From Nocardioides lacusdianchii (GTDB lineage: Bacteria > Actinomycetota > Actinomycetes > Propionibacteriales > Nocardioidaceae): a stretch of 64,000 nt of DNA. Under the pieces are notes generated by a model. The model worked only from the letters and a program-made list of their open reading frames with translations. It had not been told where the DNA came from and did not search any database. Below, in pieces: positions 34,568 through 45,957 of this stretch. The DNA lies in contig NZ_JADHZD010000007.1 in the NCBI RefSeq assembly GCF_020102855.1, positions 124,001-188,000 of the forward strand, read 5' to 3'. Numbering within the stretch: position 1 is the first letter of the stretch; the number at the start of each line of letters is the position of its first letter. Position numbers and translations under genes: made by a program.

Positions 34568-35638
34568 ATGACTGACAACACGCGCCGCTCCACCCGCCCC
34601 GACACCGACTCCCAGCAGGAACGGCCGACCCACACGGTCGTCGTCCCCAACAGCATCGACATGGTCTCCGTGCTGGGTCCGGGCGACGAGCACCTCCGGT
34701 TGATCGAGCGGGCCTTCGACGCAACCGTCCACGTGCGCGGCAACCGCATCACCCTCAGCGGCGACTCCGCCGAGGTCGCGACCGCCGAGCGGCTGCTCGA
34801 CGAGGTCGTCACGCTCGTGCGCACCGGCCAGGGCGTGACCGGCGAGACGGTCGAGCGGATCATCCAGATGCTGCGCACCGAGACCCAGGAGCGCCCGGCC
34901 GATGTGCTGAGCCTCAACATCCTGTCCAACCGTGGCCGCACGATCCGTCCCAAGACGCTCAACCAGAAGCGCTACGTCGAGTCGATCGACAACTCGACGA
35001 TCACCTTCGGCATCGGCCCGGCCGGCACCGGCAAGACCTACCTCGCGATGGCCAAGGCGGTGCAGGCGCTCCAGGCCAAGGAGGTCAACCGGATCATCCT
35101 GAGCCGCCCGGCCGTCGAGGCGGGGGAGCGGCTCGGCTTCCTGCCCGGCACGCTGAGCGAGAAGATCGACCCCTACCTGCGTCCGCTCTACGACGCGCTG
35201 CACGACATGGTCGACCCCGAGACCATCCCCAAGCTGCTGGCCGCCGGGACCATCGAGGTCGCACCGCTGGCGTTCCTGCGCGGCCGGTCGCTCAACGACT
35301 CCTTCATCATCCTCGACGAGGCGCAGAACACCACGCCCGAGCAGATGAAGATGTTCCTCACGCGCCTCGGGTTCGGCTCGCGGATCGTGGTCACCGGAGA
35401 CACCAGCCAGGTCGACCTGCCCTCGGGCACCAAGTCGGGCCTGCGCGTCGTGGAGGGCATCCTCGAGGGCGTCGACGACATCTCCTTCTGCCGCCTCACC
35501 GGCACCGACGTCGTACGCCACCGGCTGGTGGGCCGCATCGTCGAGGCCTACGAGGTCTTCGACTCCCAGGACCAGGCGCCCGAGCAGCCCCGTCGCCCGC
35601 GCACCGCACCCGCCCCGGCCGAGCGGGGCCCGCGATGA
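34568..35638 (+). CDS. PhoH-family ATPase
   Basis: A 356-residue protein with an N-terminal KH-like/R3H-type region (about 20-110) and the PhoH P-loop domain: Walker A GPAGTGKTYLA, then RPAVEAGERLGFLPG, FIILDEAQNTTPEQMKM (Walker B) and VVTGDTSQVDLP. This is the YbeZ/PhoH1 type, linked to RNA metabolism and ribosome maturation with YbeY. The stop overlaps the ybeY ATG. It begins the conserved block ending in era. Confidence 0.93.
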   Translation: MTDNTRRSTRPDTDSQQERPTHTVVVPNSIDMVSVLGPGDEHLRLIERAFDATVHVRGNRITLSGDSAEVATAERLLDEVVTLVRTGQGVTGETVERIIQMLRTETQERPADVLSLNILSNRGRTIRPKTLNQKRYVESIDNSTITFGIGPAGTGKTYLAMAKAVQALQAKEVNRIILSRPAVEAGERLGFLPGTLSEKIDPYLRPLYDALHDMVDPETIPKLLAAGTIEVAPLAFLRGRSLNDSFIILDEAQNTTPEQMKMFLTRLGFGSRIVVTGDTSQVDLPSGTKSGLRVVEGILEGVDDISFCRLTGTDVVRHRLVGRIVEAYEVFDSQDQAPEQPRRPRTAPAPAERGPR

Positions 35639-36096
35639 GCATCGAGGTCCTCAACGAGTCGGGACTCGAGCTCGACGTACGCCGTCTCTCCCGGCTGGCG
35701 CGCTTCGTCATGGAGCAGATGCGCGTCCACCCGCAGGCCGAGCTGTGCATCAAGGCCGTCGACGAGGACACCATCGCCGAGCTCAACGGCCAGTGGATGG
35801 AGAAGGACGGGCCGACCGACGTGCTGGCCTTCCCGATGGACGAGCTGCGTCCCGGCAAGGTCAACGAGGAGCCCGAGGAGGGCGTGCTCGGCGACCTCGT
35901 GCTGGCCCCGTCCGTCGCCGCGCGCCAGGGCGAGGAGGCCGGGCACGGCCGCGAGGCCGAGATCGATCTGCTCACCGTCCACGGCATCCTCCACCTGCTG
36001 GGCTACGACCACGCCGAGCCCGAGGAGCACGCCGTGATGTTCGGCCTCCAGGGCGAGCTGCTGGAGCAGTGGCGCTCCACCCCCGAGCCCGCCTGA
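35635..36096 (+). CDS. ybeY: Endoribonuclease YbeY
   Basis: A 153-residue metalloprotein with the zinc motif HGILHLLGYDH (H-x3-H-x5-H) near the C-terminus and DVLAFPMDE in the middle. It acts in 16S rRNA 3'-end maturation and 70S quality control. The ATGA overlap with phoH and the 1-nt gap to the CNNM gene indicate one operon. Confidence 0.95.
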   Translation: MSIEVLNESGLELDVRRLSRLARFVMEQMRVHPQAELCIKAVDEDTIAELNGQWMEKDGPTDVLAFPMDELRPGKVNEEPEEGVLGDLVLAPSVAARQGEEAGHGREAEIDLLTVHGILHLLGYDHAEPEEHAVMFGLQGELLEQWRSTPEPA

Positions 36097-36097
36097 G

Positions 36098-37417
36098 ATG
36101 ACCGCTGACATCTGGCAGCTCGGCTCGGCTGCCCTCCTGGTCCTGCTCGCCGGCCTCTTCTCCGCCGCCGACGCCGCGCTCAGCGGCTTCTCGCGCGCCC
36201 GCGCCGAGGAGCTCAAGGCCGACGGACGGCCCGGTTCCGCGCGACTGGTGATGATCCTCGACGACCCCGCGCGCTACCTCAACACCGCGCTGCTGCTGCG
36301 GCTGCTGTGCGAGATCAGCGCCATCGTGCTGGTCTCCACCTGGGCGCGCGACGCCTTCCAGGACTCGCTGCTGCCGAGTGTCCTCACCACGATTGGCGTG
36401 ATGCTGGTCGTGTCCTTCGTCGTCATCGGCGTCGCCCCGCGCACGATCGGTCGCCAGCACGACGCCAAGGTCGCGCTGCTGTCGTCGGGACCGCTGTCGG
36501 CGGTCACCACGATCCTCGGCCCGATCCCGGCGCTGCTGATCATGCTCGGCAACGCGATCACCCCCGGCCGAGGGTTCAGCGAGGGGCCGTTCTCGACCGA
36601 GACCGAGCTGCGCGAGCTGGTCGACCTGGCCGAGGCGTCGGCTGTCATCGAGTCCGGCGAGCGCCGGATGATCCACTCGGTCTTCGAGCTCGGCGACACC
36701 ATCACCCGCGAGGTGATGGTGCCGCGACCCGACGTCGTCTACATCGAGCGCCACAAGAACATCCGCCAGACGCTGTCGCTCTTCCTGCGCAGCGGCTACT
36801 CCCGCATCCCCGTCATCGGCGAGAACCTCGACGACATCGTCGGCATGGCCTACCTCAAGGACCTGGTCCGCCGTGACTTCGAGGCACCCGACGTCGAGTT
36901 CACCCAGCGGGTCGACGAGGTGATGCGACCGGTGCACTACGTCCCGGACTCCAAGCCGGTCGACTCGCTGCTCTCCGAGCTCCAGGCCCGCCGCCAGCAC
37001 ATCGCCGTCGTCGTCGACGAGTACGGCGGCACCGCCGGCCTGGTGACCATCGAGGACGTGCTCGAGGAGATCGTGGGCGAGATCACCGACGAGTACGACG
37101 TCGAGGAGGTCGAGGTCGACCACCTCGAGGACGGCACCATCCGCGTCTCCTCGCGCTACCCCGTCGACGACCTCGACGAGCTGGTCGGCTTCACCGTCGA
37201 GGACGACGACGTCGACAGCGTCGGCGGGCTGATGGCCAAGCACCTCGGCAAGGTCCCGATCCCCGGCTCGGTCGTGGAGTGCCACGGCCTGCGCCTGGAG
37301 GCCGAGCGGGCCACCGGTCGCCGCAACAAGATCGATGCCGTGCTCGTCTCGGTGCTCGCCGCGGAGGGCTCCGAGGACGACGACGCACCGGGGCATGCCG
37401 CGGGCTCGGGCCGCTGA
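36098..37417 (+). CDS. CNNM/CorC-type CBS-domain membrane protein
   Basis: A 439-residue protein: a CNNM/DUF21 membrane domain with about four helices (1-145), a CBS pair (about 200-320, VPRPDVVYIERHKNIRQTLS and VVVDEYGGTAGLVTIEDVLE) and a CorC_HlyC C-terminal domain (about 340-425). The older name is hemolysin-like; members are implicated in magnesium or cobalt efflux. Conserved next to ybeY and era in actinobacteria. Confidence 0.92.
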   Translation: MTADIWQLGSAALLVLLAGLFSAADAALSGFSRARAEELKADGRPGSARLVMILDDPARYLNTALLLRLLCEISAIVLVSTWARDAFQDSLLPSVLTTIGVMLVVSFVVIGVAPRTIGRQHDAKVALLSSGPLSAVTTILGPIPALLIMLGNAITPGRGFSEGPFSTETELRELVDLAEASAVIESGERRMIHSVFELGDTITREVMVPRPDVVYIERHKNIRQTLSLFLRSGYSRIPVIGENLDDIVGMAYLKDLVRRDFEAPDVEFTQRVDEVMRPVHYVPDSKPVDSLLSELQARRQHIAVVVDEYGGTAGLVTIEDVLEEIVGEITDEYDVEEVEVDHLEDGTIRVSSRYPVDDLDELVGFTVEDDDVDSVGGLMAKHLGKVPIPGSVVECHGLRLEAERATGRRNKIDAVLVSVLAAEGSEDDDAPGHAAGSGR

Positions 37418-37438
37418 CGGCTCACTAGGCTGTCGCCC

Positions 37439-37798
37439 ATGACCGACGCGCCGGAGCCCGCCGACCTCAGCCCCGAGGACGCCAAGCTGGTGACGCTGGC
37501 CCGGGCCACCCGGGTCCGCGCCCGGGCCGAGGAGGGCGCCGCGGTCCGCGACCTCGACGGCCGGACGTACGCCGCCGCGAGCGTGCGCCTGGAGCACCTC
37601 GGCCTGTCCGCGCTCGAGGCCTGCGTGGCCATGGCCGTGGCGTCCGCGGCAGCCGGTCTCGAGGCCGCGGTCGTGCTGACCGACACAGGGGCGGACGTCG
37701 TTCCCGACCTCGGTGCCGTCACCGATCTCGCCGGCGCGGGTGTGGCGGTCCTCGTCGGTGACCCCGCCGGGAAGATCCACACCCGCACGACCACCTAG
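37439..37798 (+). CDS. Cytidine-deaminase-like protein lacking the zinc motifs
   Basis: A 119-residue protein of cytidine-deaminase fold: LVTLARATRVRA, GRTYAAASVRLEHLGLSALE and AVAMAVASAAAG-like helices. The catalytic C/H-A-E motif is replaced by LSALEAC and the PCxxC motif is missing altogether (LVGDPAGK). It is therefore probably not a deaminase. The place between corC and era is the same as that of the equivalent small gene in mycobacteria, which argues for a retained non-catalytic role. TAGGCT lies 7 nt before the ATG. Confidence 0.7.
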   Translation: MTDAPEPADLSPEDAKLVTLARATRVRARAEEGAAVRDLDGRTYAAASVRLEHLGLSALEACVAMAVASAAAGLEAAVVLTDTGADVVPDLGAVTDLAGAGVAVLVGDPAGKIHTRTTT

Positions 37799-37849
37799 AC
37801 CGGCTCGGGCGATGCGCCCGCGCCGCGGGGAGGCCGATAACCTCCTCGG

Positions 37850-38626
37850 GTGAGCACCCGCGCAGCCCAGTTCCAGGCGACCGTACGTCGCCGCGAACCG
37901 CTGTCGGACCACCTGGTCCGGCTGGTCCTCGACGGCCTCGACGGGTTCACCAGCACCGGCGTGCCCGACGAGTGGGTCGGGCTCGTGGTGCCCGGCCAGT
38001 TCCAGAGCCGCTACTACACCGTCCGCGACTTCACCGGCGGTGAGCTGACCCTCGACGTGGTGGTCCACGACGTCGGCCTCGTCACCGAGTGGGCGATGCG
38101 CGACTGTGTGGGCGACACCGTGACGATCACCGAGGCCAAGTCGTCCTTCGCGCCCCCGGCAGGCGCCACGTGGCTGATGCTGGTCGGCGACCTCACCGCG
38201 ATGCCGGCGATGGCCCGCATCGTGGAGACGCGCCCCGACCTGACGACGTACGTCATCGCCGAGGTGCCGGACGACCTCGCGGGCTACCTCCCCGAGGGCC
38301 CCGACGTCACTTGGCTGAGCCCGCCGTCCCACGGGCAGAGCGCGCTGGCCGAGGTCGTGGAGGGCATCGAGTGGCCGGCCGGCGAGGGCTACTTCTGGAT
38401 GGCGGGGGAGTCCGCGCAGATGCGCGCGATCCGCAAGCACCTGATGCGCGAGGTCGGCCTGCCGACCAGCCACTACGACGTCATGGGCTACTGGCGCGCG
38501 ACGGCCGGACGGCAGCCGCGGGCGGTCGATCCGGGTCCGCTCTGGCGCGCGGGCAAGGCGGCAGGGAAGAGTGACGAGCAGATCTGGGCCGAGTACGACG
38601 CAGCGCGAGAGGCGAGCGATGGCTGA
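37850..38626 (+). CDS. SIP-family siderophore-interacting flavoprotein
   Basis: A 258-residue ferric-reductase-like protein. It has a FAD-binding region with SRYYTVRDF (R-x-Y-T/S motif), LVGDLTAMPAMARIVE for NAD(P)H binding and YFWMAGESAQMRAIRKHL. The C-terminal VMGYWRATAG is typical of ViuB/SIP proteins. It should release iron from ferri-siderophores. The TAACCT hexamer lies 6 nt before the GTG. Its end overlaps the era start by 8 nt. Confidence 0.88.
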   Translation: MSTRAAQFQATVRRREPLSDHLVRLVLDGLDGFTSTGVPDEWVGLVVPGQFQSRYYTVRDFTGGELTLDVVVHDVGLVTEWAMRDCVGDTVTITEAKSSFAPPAGATWLMLVGDLTAMPAMARIVETRPDLTTYVIAEVPDDLAGYLPEGPDVTWLSPPSHGQSALAEVVEGIEWPAGEGYFWMAGESAQMRAIRKHLMREVGLPTSHYDVMGYWRATAGRQPRAVDPGPLWRAGKAAGKSDEQIWAEYDAAREASDG

Positions 38627-39710
38627 CGAGCAGGACCACACCGACCAGGACGTGGTGGAGGAGACCGTCGGCGAGCCGGGCGACGAGACGGACGACCTCG
38701 ACGACGACCTCGACGAGGACGACGAGGACGACGAGCTCGACGAGGACTTCGACCTCTCCGGGGTCGCGCCCGCCAGTGCGTTCTACTCCGCGCCCGAGGG
38801 CTATCGCAGCGGCTTCGCCTCCTTCGTCGGCCGGCCCAACGCCGGCAAGTCGACGCTGACCAACGCGCTGGTCGGGCAGAAAATCGTCATCACGTCCTCC
38901 AAGCCCCAGACCACGCGCAACGTGGTGCGCGGGATCGTGCACCGCGACGACGCCCAGCTGATCCTCGTCGACACCCCCGGCCTCCACCGCCCGCGCACCC
39001 TGCTGGGCGAGCGGCTCAACGACCTGGTCCGCACGACGTGGGCCGAGGTCGACGTGGTGGCGTGCTGCTTCCCGGCCAACGAGAAGATCGGCCCGGGGGA
39101 CCGGTTCCTGGTCACCGAGCTGGCCAAGGTGCGGCGCACCGTCCGCATCGCGGTGGCCACCAAGACCGACCTGGTGACCCCCGAGCAGCTCGGCCAGCAC
39201 CTGCTCGACATCGCCGCGCTCGGGGCCGAGACCTCGACGGAGTGGGCCGAGATCGTGCCGGTGTCGGCGGTCTCGGGCGACCAGGTCCAGCTGCTCGCCG
39301 ACCTGCTGGTCGGCCTGCTGCCCGAGGGCCCGCCGCTCTACCCCGACGGCGACCTCACCGATGCCCCCGAGGAGGCGCTGGCCGCCGACCTCATCCGCGA
39401 GGCCGCGCTGGAGGGCGTGCGCGACGAGCTCCCGCACTCGATCGCCGTGGTGGTCGAGGAGATGGGCCTGCGCGAGGGGCGCCCTGACGACAAGCCGCTG
39501 CTCGACATCGTGGCCAACCTCTACGTCGAGCGTGATTCCCAGAAGGGCATCATGATCGGCCACAAGGGCTCGCGGCTGCGCTCGGTCGGCACCGCCGCGC
39601 GCAAGCAGATCGAGGCGCTGCTCGGCACCCCGGTCTACCTCGACCTCCAGGTCAAGATCGCCAAGGACTGGCAGCGCGACCCGCGCCAGCTGCGCAAGCT
39701 CGGCTTCTGA
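38619..39710 (+). CDS. era: GTPase Era with acidic N-terminal extension
   Basis: A 363-residue protein. The GTPase domain starts around residue 62 (FVGRPNAGKST, DTPGLHRPR, TKTD), and the KH domain with GIMIGHKGSRLRSVG is at the C-terminus. Era binds the 16S rRNA 3' end in 30S assembly. Residues 22-45 are an almost unbroken Asp/Glu run that is absent from textbook Era (about 300 residues). The ATG overlaps the preceding gene. It closes the phoH-ybeY-corC-era block. Confidence 0.95.
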   Translation: MADEQDHTDQDVVEETVGEPGDETDDLDDDLDEDDEDDELDEDFDLSGVAPASAFYSAPEGYRSGFASFVGRPNAGKSTLTNALVGQKIVITSSKPQTTRNVVRGIVHRDDAQLILVDTPGLHRPRTLLGERLNDLVRTTWAEVDVVACCFPANEKIGPGDRFLVTELAKVRRTVRIAVATKTDLVTPEQLGQHLLDIAALGAETSTEWAEIVPVSAVSGDQVQLLADLLVGLLPEGPPLYPDGDLTDAPEEALAADLIREAALEGVRDELPHSIAVVVEEMGLREGRPDDKPLLDIVANLYVERDSQKGIMIGHKGSRLRSVGTAARKQIEALLGTPVYLDLQVKIAKDWQRDPRQLRKLGF

Positions 39711-39803
39711 CGACGGTCCCGCCCAGGTCGGCGCACGTGCGGCGGTGCTGGCCCTCGGTGAGCCGATCCGACGGCCAGGTGCGCAGCACGTGCGGCTGAC
39801 GGC

Positions 39804-40622
39804 TCAGGCAGGCACCCAGCAGATGCCGTAGCGCTGGCCGGCGTCCCACTGCTCGCGGGTGGGGGCCTCCTGCGACCAGGTGAAGTCGAGCGGGTCCGTC
39901 GCTGCTGCGCGGGCGTCCGCGCGGCACGTCGGGTCCATGCGCGCCGCGACCGCCGCCGGTCGTGGCAACCGGCGTCCGGTCAGGTCGACCGTCGACGTCG
40001 CCCGCCACGTGTGCCGCGCGCCGCACGACACCCGTCGGAACGCCTGCGTGCCGGGGGCAGCGGTGCCGCACATCTCCAGCACCGGGGCCTCACCCCAGCC
40101 CTTCGTCCGGCGCGGCAGCGGCAGCAGCTCGCGCGGTCCCGCGACTGCCACGACGTCGCAGCGGAACCAGTCGGCGCCGGCCTCGGCGCGGGCCGGGCTC
40201 GGGGTGAACCACACCGCCCTGACCATCGTGCGGCGCAGGTCGCGCGGTGCCACCCCGAGGTGCCGAGGCAGACGCGCCGTGCACGTCGTACGCGCCTGGC
40301 GCTGGGCAGCCTCGGAGTCCACGCTCCGGGTGCGACCCGCCGGGGTGGTCAGCCGCAGCCGGCCGACGAAGTAGGTCTGGGCGGTGTGCCGGCGCCCGCA
40401 CGCCACGGGGGCGGTGCGACCGACCACCGCGACGGCCTGCCGGAACGTGAGGGAGTGGCACTCGCCCACCTCGGGCGTCGGGCCGGGATCGGGGGGAGGC
40501 TCCGGCGTCGACGGCGCCGTCGGTGACGGGGTCGACGAGGGGACGGGCTCGTCCGCGGGGGCGGAGGAGGTGCACCCGGACAGCGCCAGGACGGCGGTGG
40601 CCGCGGCGAGGAGGCGCCTCAT
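39804..40622 (-). CDS. Septum-formation-type lipoprotein
   Basis: A 272-residue protein with a lipoprotein signal (AVLALSGCTSS), a Pro/Ser/Thr linker, then two similar Cys-containing modules: EVGECHSL, RRHTAQTYFVG, and a second with MCGTAAPG, CGARHTWRATSTV. Paired Cys and the recurrent H-T motifs fit the Septum_form domain family of actinobacteria. It is an exported envelope protein of unclear biochemical role. The ATG overlaps the stop of the FMN reductase gene (ATGA). Confidence 0.65.
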   Translation of the reverse strand: MRRLLAAATAVLALSGCTSSAPADEPVPSSTPSPTAPSTPEPPPDPGPTPEVGECHSLTFRQAVAVVGRTAPVACGRRHTAQTYFVGRLRLTTPAGRTRSVDSEAAQRQARTTCTARLPRHLGVAPRDLRRTMVRAVWFTPSPARAEAGADWFRCDVVAVAGPRELLPLPRRTKGWGEAPVLEMCGTAAPGTQAFRRVSCGARHTWRATSTVDLTGRRLPRPAAVAARMDPTCRADARAAATDPLDFTWSQEAPTREQWDAGQRYGICWVPA

Positions 40623-41104
40623 CGCATCACCAGGGCCGCGAGCGTCCCGCCCAGCTCGTACGCCGACTCCCGGTCCGCCTCGCCCACCTCACCCAGCACC
40701 TCCAGCACCGGCGCCGCCTGGCGCCAGGGGAGTGCCCCCACGATCGACTGGACCGAGCGCACCGCGCCCGTCGTGTCGTAGCGGCCGTGGACGAAGAGGC
40801 CGTAGGGGCGGCGGCCCCCCTCGGCGCCGGCGGCCCCGCCGTCCTCGGCCAGCGCCCCGCCGGCCTGGAGGAAGATCGTGTCGAAGAAGTGCTTGAGCGC
40901 CCCGCTCATGTAGCCGAAGTTCGCCGGGGTGCCGAGCACGTAGCCGTCGGCGGCGAGCACGTCGTCCGCGCCGGCTTCCAGCGCTGTCCGCACGACCACC
41001 TCGACGCCCTCGATGGCGTCGTCCGACGCACCCGCCACGACTGCCTCGGTCAGCGCGGTGACCGACGGGGTCGGGGAGTGGTGGACCACCAGCAGTCGAG
41101 GCAT
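40619..41104 (-). CDS. NAD(P)H-dependent FMN reductase / flavodoxin-like protein
   Basis: A 161-residue flavodoxin-fold protein with LLVVHHSPTPSVTALTEAV for phosphate binding and ADGYVLGTPANFGYMSGALK, the flavin-ring loop of the WrbA/NADPH-FMN-reductase group. The redox partner is unknown. TAGGCT on the minus strand lies 6 nt before the ATG. It is translationally coupled to the lipoprotein downstream. Confidence 0.85.
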   Translation of the reverse strand: MPRLLVVHHSPTPSVTALTEAVVAGASDDAIEGVEVVVRTALEAGADDVLAADGYVLGTPANFGYMSGALKHFFDTIFLQAGGALAEDGGAAGAEGGRRPYGLFVHGRYDTTGAVRSVQSIVGALPWRQAAPVLEVLGEVGEADRESAYELGGTLAALVMR

Positions 41105-41140
41105 GGCCAGAGCCTACGAGGGCGAGTAGCGTCGTGTGCC

Positions 41141-41899
41141 GTGACCTTCGAGGTGACAGGTGACGCCTACGACCGGTTCATGGGTCGCTACTCCCGACCG
41201 CTCGCGGCCGACCTCGCCGACTGGTTGGAGGTGGCGCCCGGCCAGCGGGCCATCGACGTCGGCTGTGGGCCGGGAGCGCTGACGACCGTCCTCGTGGACC
41301 TGCTCGGCGCTGCACAGGTGGCGGCGGTCGACCCGTCGGCGTCCTTCGTGGAGGCCTGCCGCGACCGGCTCCCCGGGGTCGACGTCCGCCGGGGCGAGGC
41401 GGAGTCGCTGCCCCACGACGACGACTCCTTCGACGTCGCCGCGGCCTGCTTGGTGGTGCACTTCATGGCCGACCCCGTCGGCGGCGTCGCCGAGATGACC
41501 CGGGTGACCCGCCCCGGCGGCTGGGTCGGCGCGACGGTCTGGGATCTTGCCGGGTCGCGCGCCCCGATGTGGCCGCTGTGGGAGGCGGTCGCGGAGCTCC
41601 AGCCCGCGCACTCGGGGGAGCGCGAGTTCCCCGGCGGCTCCCGTGACGGCCTCGTCGCGATCCTGGAGGGTGCCGGGCTGCGTGGGGTCGAGGCGGTCGA
41701 GGTCCCGGTGACGGTGACCCACCCGAGCTTCGAGGAGTGGTGGGAGCCCTACCTGCACGGCGTCGGTCCCGCCGGCGACGTCGTCGCCGCGCTCGGGCCG
41801 GACGGTCGGGCCCGGCTCGAGGAGGTCCTGCGTCGCCGGCTCGGCCCCGGGCCCTTCGACCTCACGGCGGTGGCGTACGCCGCTCGCGGTCGCGCCTGA
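41141..41899 (+). CDS. Class I SAM-dependent methyltransferase
   Basis: A 252-residue protein with motif I AIDVGCGPGALTTVL, AAVDPSASFVEACRDRLPG and the acidic PHDDDSFDVAAACLVVHF, the Methyltransf_11 pattern (UbiE-like). The substrate is unknown. The GTG at 41141 has TAGCGT at 41127-41132 upstream and no ribosome site. It is divergent from the FMN reductase with a 36-nt gap. Confidence 0.87.
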   Translation: MTFEVTGDAYDRFMGRYSRPLAADLADWLEVAPGQRAIDVGCGPGALTTVLVDLLGAAQVAAVDPSASFVEACRDRLPGVDVRRGEAESLPHDDDSFDVAAACLVVHFMADPVGGVAEMTRVTRPGGWVGATVWDLAGSRAPMWPLWEAVAELQPAHSGEREFPGGSRDGLVAILEGAGLRGVEAVEVPVTVTHPSFEEWWEPYLHGVGPAGDVVAALGPDGRARLEEVLRRRLGPGPFDLTAVAYAARGRA

Positions 41900-41965
41900 C
41901 GTCCCGGTCCGCAGGTCGGACGCGCGGCTGTGCGCCCGCGGGCAGCGGCGTACGCTGGTCCCGTC

Positions 41966-44268
<2,303 letters not shown>

Positions 44269-44317
44269 GGTCGGAGCGTTCCACGGCGGCGCGCTCCATC
44301 GCGACTACATTGAGCCC

Positions 44318-45184
44318 ATGTTGGTGAGCGAGCGGATCGGACAGTTCTTCGTCGAGTCCGACGGCGGGCGCGACCGGCTGGAGTACACCGAGTACGGCTC
44401 CGGCGACGAGTGGGTGGTCCTGCTCCACGGCCTGCTCATGCCCCGTCGCATGCAGCAGCCGCTGGCGCGGGCGATGGCCGCGCAGGGCCTGCACGTGGTC
44501 ACCCTCGACCTCCTCGGCCACGGCCGCTCCGACCAGCCCGCCGACCCGCTCGTCTACTCGATGACGTCGTTCGGCGAGCAGGTGGTCGCGCTGCTCGACC
44601 ACCTCGGCGCCGAGCAGGCCGTCATCGGCGGCACGTCCCTGGGCGCGAACGTGTCCCTCGAGGTCGCAGTCATCGCCCCGGAGCGGGTCAAGGGCCTCGT
44701 CGTCGAGATGCCGGTGCTCAACCACGCGCTCGTGGCCGGGATCATGGCGTTCGTCCCGATCATGCTCGCGGCGCGCTACCTTCCCTTCACCGCCAACACG
44801 CTGCAGAAGCTCTCGCGGTCGGTTCCCCGCGGGATCGTCCCCTTCTGGGCCGGCGTCGGGCTCGACACCGTCGACCACCGGGCCGACTCGATCGCCTCGG
44901 TCCTGCACGGCGTCATCTTCGGCCGCCTCGCGCCGTCGTCGAGCCAGCGCCGCCGGATCCACGCACCCGTCTTCCTGGTGGGCCACCCGATCGACCCGAT
45001 CCACCCGTTCGTCGACGCCGACATGCTCGCCGCCGAGCTGCCCAACGTCCGGTTCGAGCGGGCCACCTCGATCCTGGAGTGGCGCTTCCGACCCGACCGG
45101 CTCACCGCGGCGGCCGCCGACTTCGCACTCGACTGCTGGCGCGCCGCCGCACCGGCCACGAGCACCCGCGCGCGGAAACGCTGA
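44318..45184 (+). CDS. Alpha/beta-fold hydrolase
   Basis: A 288-residue protein with WVVLLHGLLMPRRM (oxyanion), DLLGHGRSDQP, nucleophile elbow GGTSLGANVSLE (Ser in GTSLG) and an acid region VFLVGHPIDPIHPFVDA. The catalytic His is probably near the C-terminus and is not obvious, so the triad is only partly assigned. TACATT (44306-44311) lies 6 nt before the ATG with no ribosome site. Confidence 0.8.
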   Translation: MLVSERIGQFFVESDGGRDRLEYTEYGSGDEWVVLLHGLLMPRRMQQPLARAMAAQGLHVVTLDLLGHGRSDQPADPLVYSMTSFGEQVVALLDHLGAEQAVIGGTSLGANVSLEVAVIAPERVKGLVVEMPVLNHALVAGIMAFVPIMLAARYLPFTANTLQKLSRSVPRGIVPFWAGVGLDTVDHRADSIASVLHGVIFGRLAPSSSQRRRIHAPVFLVGHPIDPIHPFVDADMLAAELPNVRFERATSILEWRFRPDRLTAAAADFALDCWRAAAPATSTRARKR

Positions 45185-45227
45185 GCGCCAACCGCCTCCG
45201 GCAGGGTGCGTGGGGGAGGATGGACCC

Positions 45228-45956
45228 GTGCCCCTCTACCGCGACGAGGCGGTCGTGCTCCGCACCCACAAGCTGGGCGAGGCCGACCGCATCATCACCC
45301 TGCTGACGCGTCAGCGCGGGAAGGTGCGCGCCGTCGCCAAGGGCGTGCGGCGTACGACGTCGCGCTGGGGCTCGCGGCTGGAGCCGTTCGCCCACGTCGA
45401 CCTGCAGCTCGCCGAGGGGCGCAGCCTCGACGTGATCACCCAGGCCGAGACGCTCGACCCGTTCAACTCCCGCCTCGGCATGGACTACGACCGCTACACC
45501 GCGGGCACCGTGATGCTCGAGACCGCCGACCGTCTCGTCACCGAGGAGGGAGAGCCGGCCGTCCAGCAGTTCCTTCTCCTCGTCGGCGGGCTGCGGGTGA
45601 TGGCGACCGGTCAGCACGGGGCCAAGCAGGTCCTCGACTCCTACCTCCTGCGCTCGCTGTCGGTTGCCGGCTACGCGCCGTCCTTCGACCACTGCGTGCA
45701 GTGCGGCGTCGAGGGCCCGCACCGCTTCTTCAACCCCTCGGCCGGTGGCGTGCTCTGCACCTCCGACAAGCTGCCCGGCTCCGCCACCCCCGCCGCCGAG
45801 ACGGTGCTGGTCCTGGGTGCGCTGCTCGTCGGTGACTGGCCGGTCGTCCACGCCGCTGACCCGCGCCACCTGCGCGAGGCCAGCAACCTCGTCTCGGCCT
45901 ACCTCGCCTGGCACCTCGAGCGTGGCCTGCGCTCGATGGCGTACGTCGAGCGTTGA
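45228..45956 (+). CDS. recO: DNA repair protein RecO
   Basis: A 242-residue protein: N-terminal OB fold (YRDEAVVLRTHKLGEADRII, GKVRAVAKGVRRTTSRWG) and a zinc region reduced to HCVQCGVEG in the middle. It loads RecA on gaps with RecR. GTG 45228 has GGGGGAGG 8-9 nt upstream. A repeat array follows immediately after the stop, then uppS; the recO-uppS order is usual in actinobacteria. Confidence 0.93.
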   Translation: MPLYRDEAVVLRTHKLGEADRIITLLTRQRGKVRAVAKGVRRTTSRWGSRLEPFAHVDLQLAEGRSLDVITQAETLDPFNSRLGMDYDRYTAGTVMLETADRLVTEEGEPAVQQFLLLVGGLRVMATGQHGAKQVLDSYLLRSLSVAGYAPSFDHCVQCGVEGPHRFFNPSAGGVLCTSDKLPGSATPAAETVLVLGALLVGDWPVVHAADPRHLREASNLVSAYLAWHLERGLRSMAYVER

Positions 45957-45957
45957 A

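Noticed and set aside
39711..39803. Small RNA or gene in the gap after era
   Set aside because: Two GCACGTGCGG words form a direct repeat, but there is no promoter, stable fold or open frame with a start signal.
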